From Planomonospora sp. ID82291 (GTDB taxonomy: Bacteria > Actinomycetota > Actinomycetes > Streptosporangiales > Streptosporangiaceae), in NCBI RefSeq assembly GCF_015711645.1, contig NZ_JABTEX010000004.1, positions 434,001 through 498,000 of the forward strand: a stretch of 64,000 bases of DNA. Direction: 5' to 3'. Below the pieces are notes generated by a model. It was not told where the DNA came from and searched no databases. It saw only the letters and a list, made by a program, of their open reading frames with translations. This document shows, in pieces, positions 49,007 to 58,378 of this stretch. How positions within the stretch are numbered: the stretch's first letter is position 1; every line of letters begins with the position of its first letter. Made by a program: the position numbers and the translations under genes.

Positions 49007-49402
49007 TCACCCCTCCACCTCACATGAGTACGGCAGCGCGCCGCGCGGCCGGCAGCCCGCCGCGCGCACCAGCCAGCCCCGCGCGAAGCGGTGCAGGAAG
49101 ACGGTGTCGCGCGTGAGCCGTACCCGGGCCTCGTCCCCCCAGACCTCGGCCGCGCCCGGTGCGCCGCCGGGCAGATCGAGGTCGAGTACGGCCTGCTCGC
49201 AGCGCTGCCCGCCGGTGCGCAGGCCCTCGGCGGCCTCCGGGGTCAGCAGCGCGCACGCCCGCCCGCCCTGCCCGGCCGACACCGCGGCGTAGAACGCCTC
49301 CGCCGCGTGCCGGGCCGGCACGCGGTCGGCGGACGCGCAGCCCGCCGACGCCGCTCCCGCCGCCAGCGCCGCCGCGGCCGCCAGCATCACTCTCGTTCGC
49401 AC
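49007..49402 (-). CDS. Secreted NTF2-like/lipoprotein-like small protein
   Basis: A 131-residue protein with an Ala-rich signal peptide ending in SAGC (Cys22 may be lipidated, though the -3 residue is atypical). The mature domain (AAEAFYAAVSAGQGGRACALLTPEAAEGL) resembles small NTF2-like extracytoplasmic proteins. Three or more cysteines could form disulfides. Function is unknown. It heads the operon with the micro-protein and the DUF6766-like gene. Confidence 0.65.
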   Translation of the reverse strand: MRTRVMLAAAAALAAGAASAGCASADRVPARHAAEAFYAAVSAGQGGRACALLTPEAAEGLRTGGQRCEQAVLDLDLPGGAPGAAEVWGDEARVRLTRDTVFLHRFARGWLVRAAGCRPRGALPYSCEVEG

Positions 49403-49453
49403 CGCCGCCCCCTACCCCGGTGATCGCGGAAGTCACCGGAAGAGATCACCGGA

Positions 49454-50413
49454 TCAGCCCCCGGCCACCTCGTCGATCAGGCGGTCCCAGTCGGCCAGGA
49501 ACCGGGGCAGGCCGTAACGGGCCAGGGCGGCGGCCCGGGCGTGCTTGCCGACCTGCCGGGCCAGCTCCGGCTCCCCGGTGAAGGCCTCCAGCGCCGCGGC
49601 GAGCACGGGCACCCGGGTCGAGAGCACGCCCGCCTCCGGCGGCACCGCCTCCACGGCCTCGGTGGCGGCCAGCGCCACGACCGGCATGCCGATCATCATG
49701 GCCTCGATCAGCGAGAGCCCCAGCGAGGTCCAGCGGTAGGGGTGCAGGTAGACCCGGCGCCGGGCGAGCTCGGCGTGCATCGCCGCCTGCGGCAGGTCCT
49801 CGAAGACGCCCAGGGGGATCCCCAGGTGCCCGGCCAGCCCGGTGACCTGCATGCCGAACACGTCCAGCGGCGCCTCCTCGGCGAAGTGCGGCAGCAGGTC
49901 GGTGCCCGCCACGCGGGTGCGCCGGACCGGCTCGTTGACGACGACGGCGGCCCGGGGCAGCTCCCCGGTGTAGAGGGGGCCGGGGTCGAGGACGCCGTGC
50001 TCGATCACCCGGACGGGGGCCCGGCCGTTGTCCCAGAACAGCGCGTTGAAGTGGGTCACGTGGACCAGCGGGACGTCGGCGCGGTCGGCCAGCGGGTGCC
50101 GGGTGGCCGGGACCTCGCCCCGGGGCGTGTCGTGCTCGACGTAGACGGCGGGCACGTCCCGCCCCGGGCGCCGGCCCAGCCACCGCCCGGCCAGCTCGAT
50201 CTCGTGCGGGCGCTGCAGGACGACCAGGTCCACCTCCTCCCCGCGCAGCCGGTCCGCCGGCACCTCCCGCACCGCCTCGGGCCACGGGAAGGTCCGCGCC
50301 CGGCCGCGCCCGTCAGGGCCCCGGCCGGGGACGAGGGGGACCAGGTAGTCGTGGGACCCGTGGACGAACGACGTGGTCCACGAGCCGTGCACGTGCCAGA
50401 GCAGGATCCTCAC
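49454..50413 (-). CDS. Glycosyltransferase (GT4-like)
   Basis: A 319-residue GT-B-fold glycosyltransferase. The N-terminal domain begins VRILLWHVHGSWTTSFVHG; the C-terminal nucleotide-sugar domain has HPYRWTSLGLSLIEAMMIGMPVVAL, the GT4 E-x7-E-like region. GTG 50413 has GGGAGG 5 nt upstream and overlaps the gmhB stop by 4 bases. The tight link to gmhB suggests it uses an activated heptose or builds the same glycan. Confidence 0.8.
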   Translation of the reverse strand: MRILLWHVHGSWTTSFVHGSHDYLVPLVPGRGPDGRGRARTFPWPEAVREVPADRLRGEEVDLVVLQRPHEIELAGRWLGRRPGRDVPAVYVEHDTPRGEVPATRHPLADRADVPLVHVTHFNALFWDNGRAPVRVIEHGVLDPGPLYTGELPRAAVVVNEPVRRTRVAGTDLLPHFAEEAPLDVFGMQVTGLAGHLGIPLGVFEDLPQAAMHAELARRRVYLHPYRWTSLGLSLIEAMMIGMPVVALAATEAVEAVPPEAGVLSTRVPVLAAALEAFTGEPELARQVGKHARAAALARYGLPRFLADWDRLIDEVAGG

Positions 50414-50955
50414 GAGGCCTCCCCCCGGGCGGGGCCGAGCGCCAGGGCGACCGCGGCGGCGAGGTCCGGGGCGACCTCCGGCGCGGCGGCGACCTCCTCG
50501 GGCAGCGTCACCTCCGTCGGGACCAGGATGCCGCGGGCCCCGGCGGCGCGGGCCGCCTCGACGTCCCGGCCGATGTCCCCGATCACCACGCAGTCCCGGG
50601 GGTCCGCGCCGAGGTCCCGCGCCGCGCGCAGGACCAGTCCGGGGGCGGGCTTGCGGCAGCCGCAGCCGTCGGCGTCGTCGTGCGGGCACACCGCCCACGC
50701 GTCGAACGGGCCGAGCAGCTCCTCGACGCGGGCGTTGACCGCCGCCAGCTCCCGCGCGCCGATCAGCCCCCGGGCCACCCCCGACTGGTTGGTGACCACG
50801 CCGACCCGGACGCCGGCGCGCCGGAGCCGGTCGAGCGCCTCCCGGGCACCGGGGACCGGCGCGACCAGCTCGGGCCGGCGGTTGTACGGGACGTCCTTCA
50901 CGAGGGTGCCGTCACGGTCGAAAAGAATGGCGGCTGGTCGTTTTCCGTGCGGCAT
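50410..50955 (-). CDS. gmhB: D-glycero-manno-heptose-1,7-bisphosphate 7-phosphatase
   Basis: A 181-residue HAD phosphatase. The nucleophile motif is FDRDGTLV, motif II is VVTNQSG, the zinc loop CPHDDADGCGCRKP is characteristic of GmhB and of histidinol-phosphatase relatives, and motif IV is GDIGRDVEAA. It removes the 7-phosphate in activated-heptose synthesis, between the kinase and adenylyltransferase steps of HldE. Context with gmhA and hldE makes heptose the likely substrate. It is divergent from the carbamoyltransferase. Confidence 0.87.
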   Translation of the reverse strand: MPHGKRPAAILFDRDGTLVKDVPYNRRPELVAPVPGAREALDRLRRAGVRVGVVTNQSGVARGLIGARELAAVNARVEELLGPFDAWAVCPHDDADGCGCRKPAPGLVLRAARDLGADPRDCVVIGDIGRDVEAARAAGARGILVPTEVTLPEEVAAAPEVAPDLAAAVALALGPARGEAS

Positions 50956-51144
50956 TTCATTCCTCCCGAACGTTTCTTCCCTTGCCTTCCCCTGCTTCCC
51001 GTTTGCATGGGGGTTAATCGAGAAAAAAACTACTCAGAGTGACAATCTGCTGGTTGCAGGCCATCTAGCTGCACTTCTACCGCCATGTGGTGTTTGAGAA
51101 GCGCTCCTCTCGGTAGTGACTAGGTGTCTGCGGGAGGCGAATGC
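50956..51144. promoter_or_regulatory. Divergent promoter region of the heptose-glycan locus
   Basis: 189 bp that is clearly richer in A/T than its surroundings, including GGGTTAATCGAGAAAAAAAC near 51010-51030. It separates gmhB (minus) from the carbamoyltransferase and the ten-gene plus-strand run. TTGAGA near 51093 is a -35 candidate for the plus-strand operon. No clear palindrome identifies a regulator. Confidence 0.4.
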
Positions 51145-52785
51145 ATGAAATTCCTTGGATTGAATGCGATCTTTCATGACCCGGCTGCGGCCCTGGTCGT
51201 CGACGGCGAGGTGGTGGCGGCCGCGGAGGAGGAACGGTTCAGCCGCCGCAAGCACGGCAAGCGCCCGGTGCCCTTCGCGGCCTGGGAGCCGCCCGAGCAG
51301 GCGGCCGCCTGGTGCCTCGCCCAGGCCGGGCTGAGACCCGAGGACCTCGACGGGGTGGCCTACTCCTACGATCCCGCGCTCGTGCGGCCCGGTCAGCGGG
51401 GGCTCGACGAGCGCTGGGAGGACCTGCGCACCACCTACGCCCGCCGGGCGCCGAACTTCCTGGCCACGGCCCTGCCCGGCCTCGACCCGGCGCAGGTGCG
51501 CTACGTGCCCCACCACGTCGCGCACGCCGCCTCGGCGGGGCTGGCCGCGCCGTACCGCGACTCGGCCGTGCTGGTCTGCGACGGGCGCGGCGAGGCGGTC
51601 TCGCACCTGGCCGGGCGCTACGCCGACGGCGAGCTGGCCGTCCTGGCCGCCCAGGAGCTCCCGCACTCGCTCGGCCTCATGTACGAGGAGGTCACCGAGC
51701 ACCTGGGCTTCATGCGCTCCAGCGACGAGTACAAGGTCATGGCCATGGCCTCCTACGGCGAGCCGCGCTTCCTGGGGGAGCTGCGCGAGCTGATCCGCGC
51801 CACCGGCGACGGCGGGTTCCGCGTCGAGCCGGTCGACTGGGCCGGCTACGCCAAGCGGCTCGGCCGGGGCGAGCCGTGGTCGGAGGACCACGCCGACCTC
51901 GCCGCCAGCGTGCAGCGGCGGCTGGAGGAGGTCCTGCTCGACCTCGTCCGCTGGCTGCACGAGCGCACCGGCGAGCGGCGGCTGACCATGGCCGGGGGCG
52001 TGGCGCTCAACTGCGTCGCCAACACGCGCCTGCTGGCCGAGGGGCCCTTCGACGAGCTCTGGGTCCAGCCCGCCGCGGGCGACGCGGGCACCGCGCTCGG
52101 CGGGGCGCTGCACCTGGCGCAGGCGGCCGGGGAGCCGGCCGCGCCGATGCCCGGCGCCGACCTCGGCCGGGGCTGGACCGACGAGGAACTGGCCGCGTGG
52201 CTCCAGGCGGCGCGGGTGCCCTACGAGCGCCCCGCCGACCTGGCCGCGGCGGTCGCCGCCGAGCTCGCCGCCGACCGCATCGTCGCCTGGTTCCAGGGGC
52301 GCAGCGAGTACGGCCCGCGCGCGCTCGGCCGCCGCTCCCTGCTGGCCCACCCCGGCCGGGCCGCCAACACCGAGCGGCTCAACGACGTCAAGGGCCGCGA
52401 GCAGTTCCGGCCGATCGCGCCGATGGTGCTCGCCGAGCGGGCGGCCGACATCTTCGAGCGGGGACCGATCCCGAGCCCCTACATGCTCTTCGTGCATGAC
52501 GTGCGCCCCGAGTGGCGCGACCGCATCCCGGCCGTCGTGCACGTCGACGGCACCGCCCGGATCCAGACGGTGGACCGGGCCGGCGACCCGCTGCTGGCCC
52601 GGACGCTGCAGGAGTTCGAGGCCAGGACCGGGCTGCCGGTCGTGGTCAACACCAGTCTCAACACCGCCGGGCGGCCCATGGTCGACGATCCCCGCGACGC
52701 GCTGGAGTGCTTCGGCTCGGCCCCGGTCGACCTGCTCGTCCTCGGCCCGTACCTGATCCGCCGGGGGCGGGTGTTCGCATCATGA
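51145..52785 (+). CDS. O-carbamoyltransferase, NodU/CmcH family
   Basis: A 546-residue enzyme that transfers a carbamoyl group from carbamoyl phosphate, via carbamoyl-AMP, to a hydroxyl, usually on a sugar or antibiotic. The N-terminal ASKHA-like domain has HDPAAALVVDGEVVAAAEEERF and the metal-binding HHVAHAASA; the C-terminal Carbam_trans_C domain has GRSEYGPRALGRRSLLAHP and REQFRPIAPMVL. ATG 51145 has GGGAGG 7 nt upstream. The overlap with the following glycosyltransferase (ATGA) shows that the carbamoylated acceptor is probably part of the glycan made here. Confidence 0.9.
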   Translation: MKFLGLNAIFHDPAAALVVDGEVVAAAEEERFSRRKHGKRPVPFAAWEPPEQAAAWCLAQAGLRPEDLDGVAYSYDPALVRPGQRGLDERWEDLRTTYARRAPNFLATALPGLDPAQVRYVPHHVAHAASAGLAAPYRDSAVLVCDGRGEAVSHLAGRYADGELAVLAAQELPHSLGLMYEEVTEHLGFMRSSDEYKVMAMASYGEPRFLGELRELIRATGDGGFRVEPVDWAGYAKRLGRGEPWSEDHADLAASVQRRLEEVLLDLVRWLHERTGERRLTMAGGVALNCVANTRLLAEGPFDELWVQPAAGDAGTALGGALHLAQAAGEPAAPMPGADLGRGWTDEELAAWLQAARVPYERPADLAAAVAAELAADRIVAWFQGRSEYGPRALGRRSLLAHPGRAANTERLNDVKGREQFRPIAPMVLAERAADIFERGPIPSPYMLFVHDVRPEWRDRIPAVVHVDGTARIQTVDRAGDPLLARTLQEFEARTGLPVVVNTSLNTAGRPMVDDPRDALECFGSAPVDLLVLGPYLIRRGRVFAS

Positions 52786-53819
52786 TCACTGTTGTCGTGC
52801 CGACGATCGGCCGCCCCACGCTGACCGCCGCCCTGGCGGCCCTGGATCCCGGGACCGACGTCATCGTGGTCGACGACCGCCCGGACCCGCTCGCGGGCGA
52901 CGCCTGGGAGGCCGACGGCGTCCCCGCCGACGGCCCCGCCGCCGCACCCGGCGGCCCGCCCTTCGTCGGCCCGGCCTCGCTCGGCACCGACGCCGACGTG
53001 CTGTCGGCCGTGCGCGCGGCGGGCGGGCGGGTCACGGTCCTGCGCTCCGGCGGCCGGGGACCGGCCGCCGCCAGGAACACCGGGTGGCGGGCGGCGTCCA
53101 CGCCGTGGGTCGTCTTCCTCGACGACGACGTGATCCCCGAGCCCGGCTGGGACAAGGCCGTCCGCGCCGACCTGGAGGACCTGCCCGCCGACGTGGGCGG
53201 CAGCCAGGGGCGCATCGAGGTGCCGCTCCCGGCCGGACGCCGGCCCACCGACGCCGAGCGCAACACCGCGGGCCTGGCCGACGCCGACTGGATCACCGCG
53301 GACATGGCCTACCGGCGCGAGGCGCTGGAGCGGACCGGCGGCTTCGACGAGCGCTTCCCGCGCGCCTACCGGGAGGACGCCGATCTCGCGCTGCGCGTGC
53401 AGGCGGCCGGATACCGGCTGGTCAAGGGGGAGCGCGTCACCCGGCACCCGGTCCGCGACGACGGCTTCTGGGCCAGCGTGCGCTTCCAGCGGGGCAACGC
53501 CGACGACGCGCTGATGCGGCGCGTCCACGGCCCCGGCTGGCGGGCGATGCTCGGCGGCGCGCCCGGCCGGCTCCGCCGGCACGCGCTCGTCACCGGGTTC
53601 GGCCTGCTGGCGGCCGGGGCGGGGCTGGCCGGGCGGCGGCGGACGGCCGCCGCCGCGGCGGCGGCCTGGGCGCTGCTGACCGCGGAGTTCGCCTGGGCGC
53701 GCATCGCCCCGGGCCCGCGCACGCCCGGGGAGATCCGGCGGATGGCGGTCACCAGCGCGCTCATCCCCCCGGCGGCCTGCGCGCACCGCCTGCGCGGCGA
53801 GCTGAGGGCGCGCCGATGA
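52782..53819 (+). CDS. Glycosyltransferase family 2
   Basis: A 345-residue GT-A fold transferase with TVVVPTIGRPTL, the metal/nucleotide motif FLDDDVIPEPGWD and acceptor-side GGFDERFPRAYREDADLALR (ED acidic motif). A C-terminal stretch with hydrophobic Ala-rich helices (about 265-305) may attach it to the membrane. ATG 52782 overlaps the carbamoyltransferase stop and its own stop overlaps the next GT9 start. Confidence 0.87.
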   Translation: MITVVVPTIGRPTLTAALAALDPGTDVIVVDDRPDPLAGDAWEADGVPADGPAAAPGGPPFVGPASLGTDADVLSAVRAAGGRVTVLRSGGRGPAAARNTGWRAASTPWVVFLDDDVIPEPGWDKAVRADLEDLPADVGGSQGRIEVPLPAGRRPTDAERNTAGLADADWITADMAYRREALERTGGFDERFPRAYREDADLALRVQAAGYRLVKGERVTRHPVRDDGFWASVRFQRGNADDALMRRVHGPGWRAMLGGAPGRLRRHALVTGFGLLAAGAGLAGRRRTAAAAAAAWALLTAEFAWARIAPGPRTPGEIRRMAVTSALIPPAACAHRLRGELRARR

Positions 53820-55027
53820 CGGACGCTTCCACGGGCCCGGGGACGGGCCCGCCCGAGCAGCCCGCCGCAGGCCGGACGGACCGGACGGACCGAACGCATC
53901 GGACGGACCGGGTGGGCCGGGCGGACCGGGCCGGTCCCCGGGCGGGGACCGTCCTGGTGGCGCGGCCCGACAACGCCGGCGACGTCCTGCTGGCCGGGCC
54001 CGCGATCCGGGCGGTCGCCGCCCGGGCGCGGGAGGTCGTCCTGCTCGCGGGCCCGCACGGCCGCGCGGCGGGCGAGCTCCTGCCCGGCGTCTCGCGGGTG
54101 CTGGAGTGGCGGACGCCGTGGATCGACCCCGAACCGCCGCCGGTGTCCGGCGCCCACGTCACCCGGCTGATCAGGGAGATCCGGCGGCTCGCCCCGGAGC
54201 AGGCGCTGGTCTTCACCTCCTTCCACCAGTCGCCGCTCCCGCTCGCGCTGCTGCTGCGGCTGGCGGGCACGCCCCGGATCGCCGCGATCAGCACCGACTA
54301 CCCCGGCTCGCTGCTCGACGTGCGGCGGGTCGTCGACGAGGACGGCGAGGACGCGGACGTGCCCGAGGCCGAGCGCATGCTGGGCCTGGCCCGCCAGGCC
54401 GGCTTCGAGCTCCCCGCCGGCGACGACGGCCGGCTCGCCGTACGGCGACCGCTGCCCGGCGTCGGCCACCTGGCCGGGCCGCCCGGATATGTGGTCGTGC
54501 ACCCCGGCGTCTCGGCGCCCGCGCGGGCGTGGCCGGCCGCGAGCTGGGCCCGGCTGGTCCGGCTGCTGGCCGCCGGGGGCCGGCGGGTCGTGGTGACCGG
54601 CGGCCCCGGGGAGCGGGCGCTGACGGCGGGCGTCGCCGGGCCGGGGAGCGTGACCGACCTCGGCGGGCGGACGGACCTCGCCGAACTGGCCGGGGTGATC
54701 GCCGGAGCATGCGCGGTGGTCGCGGCCAACACCGGCCCCGCCCATCTGGCCGCGGCGGTCGGCACCCCGGTCGTCAGCCTGTTCGCACCCGTCGTCCCGG
54801 CCGCCCGCTGGGCGCCGTACGGCGTGCCGTCCGTCGTCCTCGGCGACCAGCACGCCCCCTGCCGCGGGAGCAGGGCCAGGACCTGCCCGGTCCCCGGCCA
54901 TCCCTGCCTGTCGTCCGTGACGGCCGAGGAGGTCGCCGTGGCCGTCGGCCGCGTGGCCGCCGATCGCGTGGCCGCCGATCGCGTGGCCGTCGGCCGCGTG
55001 GCCGTGCCAAGGGAGGCAACCCCATGA
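53816..55027 (+). CDS. Glycosyltransferase family 9 (ADP-heptose transferase-like), copy 1
   Basis: A 403-residue GT9 protein: VARPDNAGDVLLAGPAIRAV at the N-terminal domain, HPGVSAPARAWP and NTGPAHLAAAVGTPVVSLF at the donor-binding side, as in LPS heptosyltransferases. The N-terminus has a repeat-derived Arg/Thr/Asp tract (GRTDRTDRTHRTDRVGRADR) and the C-terminus a VAxGRVAADRVA repeat. It overlaps both neighbours by ATGA. With gmhA and hldE downstream, an activated heptose is the expected donor. Confidence 0.85.
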   Translation: MTDASTGPGTGPPEQPAAGRTDRTDRTHRTDRVGRADRAGPRAGTVLVARPDNAGDVLLAGPAIRAVAARAREVVLLAGPHGRAAGELLPGVSRVLEWRTPWIDPEPPPVSGAHVTRLIREIRRLAPEQALVFTSFHQSPLPLALLLRLAGTPRIAAISTDYPGSLLDVRRVVDEDGEDADVPEAERMLGLARQAGFELPAGDDGRLAVRRPLPGVGHLAGPPGYVVVHPGVSAPARAWPAASWARLVRLLAAGGRRVVVTGGPGERALTAGVAGPGSVTDLGGRTDLAELAGVIAGACAVVAANTGPAHLAAAVGTPVVSLFAPVVPAARWAPYGVPSVVLGDQHAPCRGSRARTCPVPGHPCLSSVTAEEVAVAVGRVAADRVAADRVAVGRVAVPREATP

Positions 55028-56232
55028 GAATCGCTCTGGTGTCCGAGCACGCGAACCCGCTCGCCGCCGTCGGCGGAGTCGACGCCGGCGGGCAGAACGT
55101 CCACGTCGCGGCGCTGGCGGCGGCGCTGGCCGAGCGGGGGCACGAGGTCGTCGTGCACACCCGGCGCGACCGCCCCGACGCCCCCGACGCGGTGGCGCTG
55201 CGCCCCGGCGTGACCGTGGAGCACGTCCCGGCCGGGCCCGCCGCCGCCGTGTCCAAGGACCGGCTGCCGCCGTACATGCCGGCCTTCGCCGCGCACCTGC
55301 GGCGGCGCTGGCGGCGCCGGCGGCCCGACGTGGTCCACGCGCACTTCTGGATGAGCGGCCTGGCCGCGCTGGAGGCTGCCCGGCCCCTGGGCGTACCGGT
55401 CGTGCAGACCTTCCACGCGCTCGGCACGGTGAAGCGGCGCTGGCAGGGCGCGGCGGACACCAGCCCGCCGCAGCGGATCGCGGCCGAGACCGCCGTCGGG
55501 CGCGACGCCCAGCTGACCGTCGCCACCTGCACCGACGAGGTGAACGAGCTGCTGGCGATGGGCGTGCCCGCCGAGCGGGTCACGATCGTGCCGTGCGGCG
55601 TCGACCTCGACCTGTTCCGCCCGGAGGGCCCGGCCGCGCCGCGAGGGCGGCGGCCGCGCATCCTCAGCATCGGGCGCATGGTGCCGCGCAAGGGCGTCGG
55701 CACCGTCGTCGAGGCCCTGCGCGCCCTGCCCGGCGCCGAACTGGTGATCGCCGGCGGTGCGCCGGACGACGAGGAGGCGCGGCGGCTGGAGCGCCTGGCC
55801 GCCGCCCACGGGCTCTCCGACCGGGTCAGCGTGATCGGCAGCGTCGGTCGCGCCGACGTCCCCGCCCTGATGCGCTCGGCCGACGTCGTGGTCAGCGTGC
55901 CCTGGTACGAGCCGTTCGGCATCGCCGTCGTGGAGGCCATGGCCTGCGGGGTCGCCGTGGTCGCCTCCGCCGTCGGCGGGCACCTGGACACGGTGGCGGG
56001 CTGCGGCGTGCTGGTCCCGCCCCGCCGTCCCCGAGCGCTCGCCCGAGCCCTCAGCGACCTGCTGAAACGTCCTGACCTGCGTGCGGCCCTCGCACTGTCC
56101 GGCGAGCGCCGCGCCAGGTCCGGGTACGGCTGGCCCCGGATCGCCGAGCGGACCGAGGCCGCCTACCTGGACGTGATCACCGGCCACCGGACCCGGGGCC
56201 GGAACCGGATCGCCGCCGCCGCGGGAGGCTGA
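55024..56232 (+). CDS. Glycosyltransferase family 4
   Basis: A 402-residue GT-B transferase. The N-terminal domain has GGVDAGGQNVHVAALAAAL and HAHFWMSGLAAL; the C-terminal domain has SIGRMVPRKGV and the E-x7-E motif in PWYEPFGIAVVEAMACG. It resembles sucrose-phosphate-synthase-like or mannosyl-type GT4 enzymes. It overlaps the upstream GT9 gene and is 6 bp before gmhA. Confidence 0.87.
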   Translation: MRIALVSEHANPLAAVGGVDAGGQNVHVAALAAALAERGHEVVVHTRRDRPDAPDAVALRPGVTVEHVPAGPAAAVSKDRLPPYMPAFAAHLRRRWRRRRPDVVHAHFWMSGLAALEAARPLGVPVVQTFHALGTVKRRWQGAADTSPPQRIAAETAVGRDAQLTVATCTDEVNELLAMGVPAERVTIVPCGVDLDLFRPEGPAAPRGRRPRILSIGRMVPRKGVGTVVEALRALPGAELVIAGGAPDDEEARRLERLAAAHGLSDRVSVIGSVGRADVPALMRSADVVVSVPWYEPFGIAVVEAMACGVAVVASAVGGHLDTVAGCGVLVPPRRPRALARALSDLLKRPDLRAALALSGERRARSGYGWPRIAERTEAAYLDVITGHRTRGRNRIAAAAGG

Positions 56233-56238
56233 AGAACC

Positions 56239-56790
56239 ATGCACCCACACCTGTCACGCCTGAGCGCCGCGCTCGCCGCGGTGGACGACGAGACCGAGAC
56301 CATCGCCAGCTGGGGACGCAAGCTCGCGGCCGTGCTGACCGGCGGCGGCCGCCTGCTCGCCTGCGGCAACGGCGGGTCGGCCGCCGAGGCCCAGCACCTC
56401 ACCGCCGAACTGGTCGGCCGCTTCCGCGACGACCGCCGGCCGTACGCGGCGATCCCGCTGCACGCCGACACCTCCAGCGTCTCCGCGATCGCCAACGACT
56501 TCGGCGCCCGGGAGGTCTACGCCCGCCAGGTGCGGGCGCACGGCCGCCCCGGAGACGTCCTGATGTGCCTGTCCACCAGCGGTTCCAGCCCGAACGTGCT
56601 GGCCGCCGCGCTCGCCGCCCGCGAGTGCGGTCTCACGACCTGGGCGCTGACCGGTCCGGGGCCCAACCCCCTGACGGACCTCTGCGACGACGCCCTGCCG
56701 GTGGCGGCGGCGGACACCGCGACCGTCCAGGAGGTGCACCTCGCGGTGATCCACATGCTCTGCCACGCGCTCGAGGAGGCCTGCGCATGA
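56239..56790 (+). CDS. gmhA: Sedoheptulose-7-phosphate isomerase (phosphoheptose isomerase)
   Basis: A 183-residue SIS-domain isomerase converting sedoheptulose 7-phosphate to D-glycero-manno-heptose 7-phosphate, the first committed step of activated-heptose synthesis. It has CGNGGSAAEAQHLTAELVGR, CLSTSGSSPNVL and the catalytic His/Glu region QEVHLAVIHMLCHALEE. It overlaps hldE by ATGA. Confidence 0.92.
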   Translation: MHPHLSRLSAALAAVDDETETIASWGRKLAAVLTGGGRLLACGNGGSAAEAQHLTAELVGRFRDDRRPYAAIPLHADTSSVSAIANDFGAREVYARQVRAHGRPGDVLMCLSTSGSSPNVLAAALAARECGLTTWALTGPGPNPLTDLCDDALPVAAADTATVQEVHLAVIHMLCHALEEACA

Positions 56791-58361
56791 GGCCGGGCCC
56801 GCTCGTCGTCGTCGGCGACACGCTGCTCGACGTGGACGTCGAGGGCGACGCCGAACGGCTCTGCCCCGACGCGCCGGTCCCCGTGGTGGCCGCCGGGCGC
56901 CGGAGCCGCCGTCCCGGCGGGGCCGGCCTCGCCGCCCTGCTCGCGGCCCGCGCCGGGGCGGAGGTCGTCCTGGTCACCGCGCTCGGCGACGACGAGCCCG
57001 GCCGGTGGCTGCGGGAGGCGCTCTGCGGCCTGATGGAGGTGGTCCGGCTGCCGCTGCGGGGCGGCACCGTCACCAAGACCCGGATCCGGGCCCGGGGCCA
57101 GACCCTGCTGCGGCTCGACACCGGGGAGGGACGGGCGCACCCGTTCCGGCTCGGCGCCGACGGGGACCGGGCGCATTCCGGGGTGCTCGGCGCCGACGGG
57201 GACCGGGCGCACCCGCTCGGGCTCGGCGCGGGGGAGGGCCGGGCGCGCCCCGGGGTCCGCGACGACCGGTCCGCCGACGCCGCCCGGGACCACCCGGTGG
57301 CGCTGAACGCCCGCCGGGCCGCCGCGGCGCTCCGCGGCGCGGGCGCGGTCCTGGTCTCCGACTACGGCCTGGGCACGGCGCAGGCCCTGGGGGACGTGCC
57401 GGCCCTGACCCCGGCGCCGGTGGTCTGGGACCCCCACCCGCGCGGTCCGGTCCCGGCTCCCGGCTGCGCGCTCGTCACCCCGAACGAGGCCGAGGCCCGG
57501 CTGCTGTGCGCGCCGGAGCCGTACGGCTCACCCGAGCAGGCGGCCCGTCACCTGGCCCGCGCGCTCGCCGCGGAGGCGGTGGCCGTCACCCTGGGCGCCC
57601 GGGGCGCCGCCGTCGCGCGGCGCGGCGGCGCGGTCGTCCGGGTCCCGTCGCCCCCGGTGACGGCGGGAACCGACGCGTGCGGAGCGGGCGACCGGTTCGC
57701 CGGGGCCGCCGCGCTGGCGCTGCGCGGCGGCGCGCGCGCCGAGGACGCCGTCGCGGCGGCGGCCCGCGAGGCCGGCCGCTTCGTGGAGGGCGGGGGAGCG
57801 GCCGCCGTCCGGCTGCCCGGCCCCGGCCCCGGCTCAGGGCCCGGCGAACGGCTCCCCGGCCCCGGCTCAGGGCCCGGCGGACGGCTCCCCGGCCTGGGCG
57901 ACCGGCCGCGCACGCCCCTGGAGGCCGCCCGGGCGGTCCGCGCCGCGGGAGGCCGGCTGGTCGCCACCGGCGGCTGCTTCGACCTGCTGCACGCCGGGCA
58001 CGTCAGCCTGCTGCGGCGGGCCAGGGCTCTGGGCGACGCGCTGATCGTCTGCGTCAACTCCGACGACTCCGTCCGCCGCCTCAAGGGAGCAGGGCGCCCC
58101 GTGGTGGGCGAGGAGGACCGGGTCGAGGTGCTGCGCGCGCTGGAGTGCGTCGACGCGGTGGCGGTCTTCGACGAGGCCACCCCCGCGGCGCTGATCGAGC
58201 GGCTCCGGCCCGACGTGTGGGTCAAGGGCGGCGACTACGCCGAGTCCGACCTGCCCGAGGCCGAGGTCGTCCGCCGGGCCGGCGGCGAGACCGTCATCCT
58301 GCCCCTGATCCCCGGGCAGTCCACGACCAACCTGATCGCCGCCGCCCGCGCGGCGCTGTGA
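56787..58361 (+). CDS. hldE: Bifunctional heptose-7-phosphate kinase / heptose-1-phosphate adenylyltransferase
   Basis: A 524-residue fusion. The N-terminal PfkB-type kinase (about 1-345) has PGGAGLAALLAARAG, TPNEAEARLL and the catalytic GAGDRF loop. The C-terminal cytidylyltransferase-like domain (about 385-524) has TGGCFDLLHAGHVSLL (HxGH), NSDDSVRRLKG and IPGQSTTNLI. Unusual are a repeat-derived insert at about 112-160 of the kinase (ADGDRAH-type units) and a Gly/Pro-rich linker at about 349-378. Coupled to gmhA upstream, it should make ADP-heptose together with GmhB. Confidence 0.9.
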   Translation: MRPGPLVVVGDTLLDVDVEGDAERLCPDAPVPVVAAGRRSRRPGGAGLAALLAARAGAEVVLVTALGDDEPGRWLREALCGLMEVVRLPLRGGTVTKTRIRARGQTLLRLDTGEGRAHPFRLGADGDRAHSGVLGADGDRAHPLGLGAGEGRARPGVRDDRSADAARDHPVALNARRAAAALRGAGAVLVSDYGLGTAQALGDVPALTPAPVVWDPHPRGPVPAPGCALVTPNEAEARLLCAPEPYGSPEQAARHLARALAAEAVAVTLGARGAAVARRGGAVVRVPSPPVTAGTDACGAGDRFAGAAALALRGGARAEDAVAAAAREAGRFVEGGGAAAVRLPGPGPGSGPGERLPGPGSGPGGRLPGLGDRPRTPLEAARAVRAAGGRLVATGGCFDLLHAGHVSLLRRARALGDALIVCVNSDDSVRRLKGAGRPVVGEEDRVEVLRALECVDAVAVFDEATPAALIERLRPDVWVKGGDYAESDLPEAEVVRRAGGETVILPLIPGQSTTNLIAAARAAL

Positions 58362-58378
58362 GACCTGGAGGAACCGCG

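Noticed and set aside
50410-50955. HAD phosphatase considered as histidinol-phosphatase
   Set aside because: The zinc loop is shared, but no histidine genes are near, while gmhA and hldE are in the same locus.
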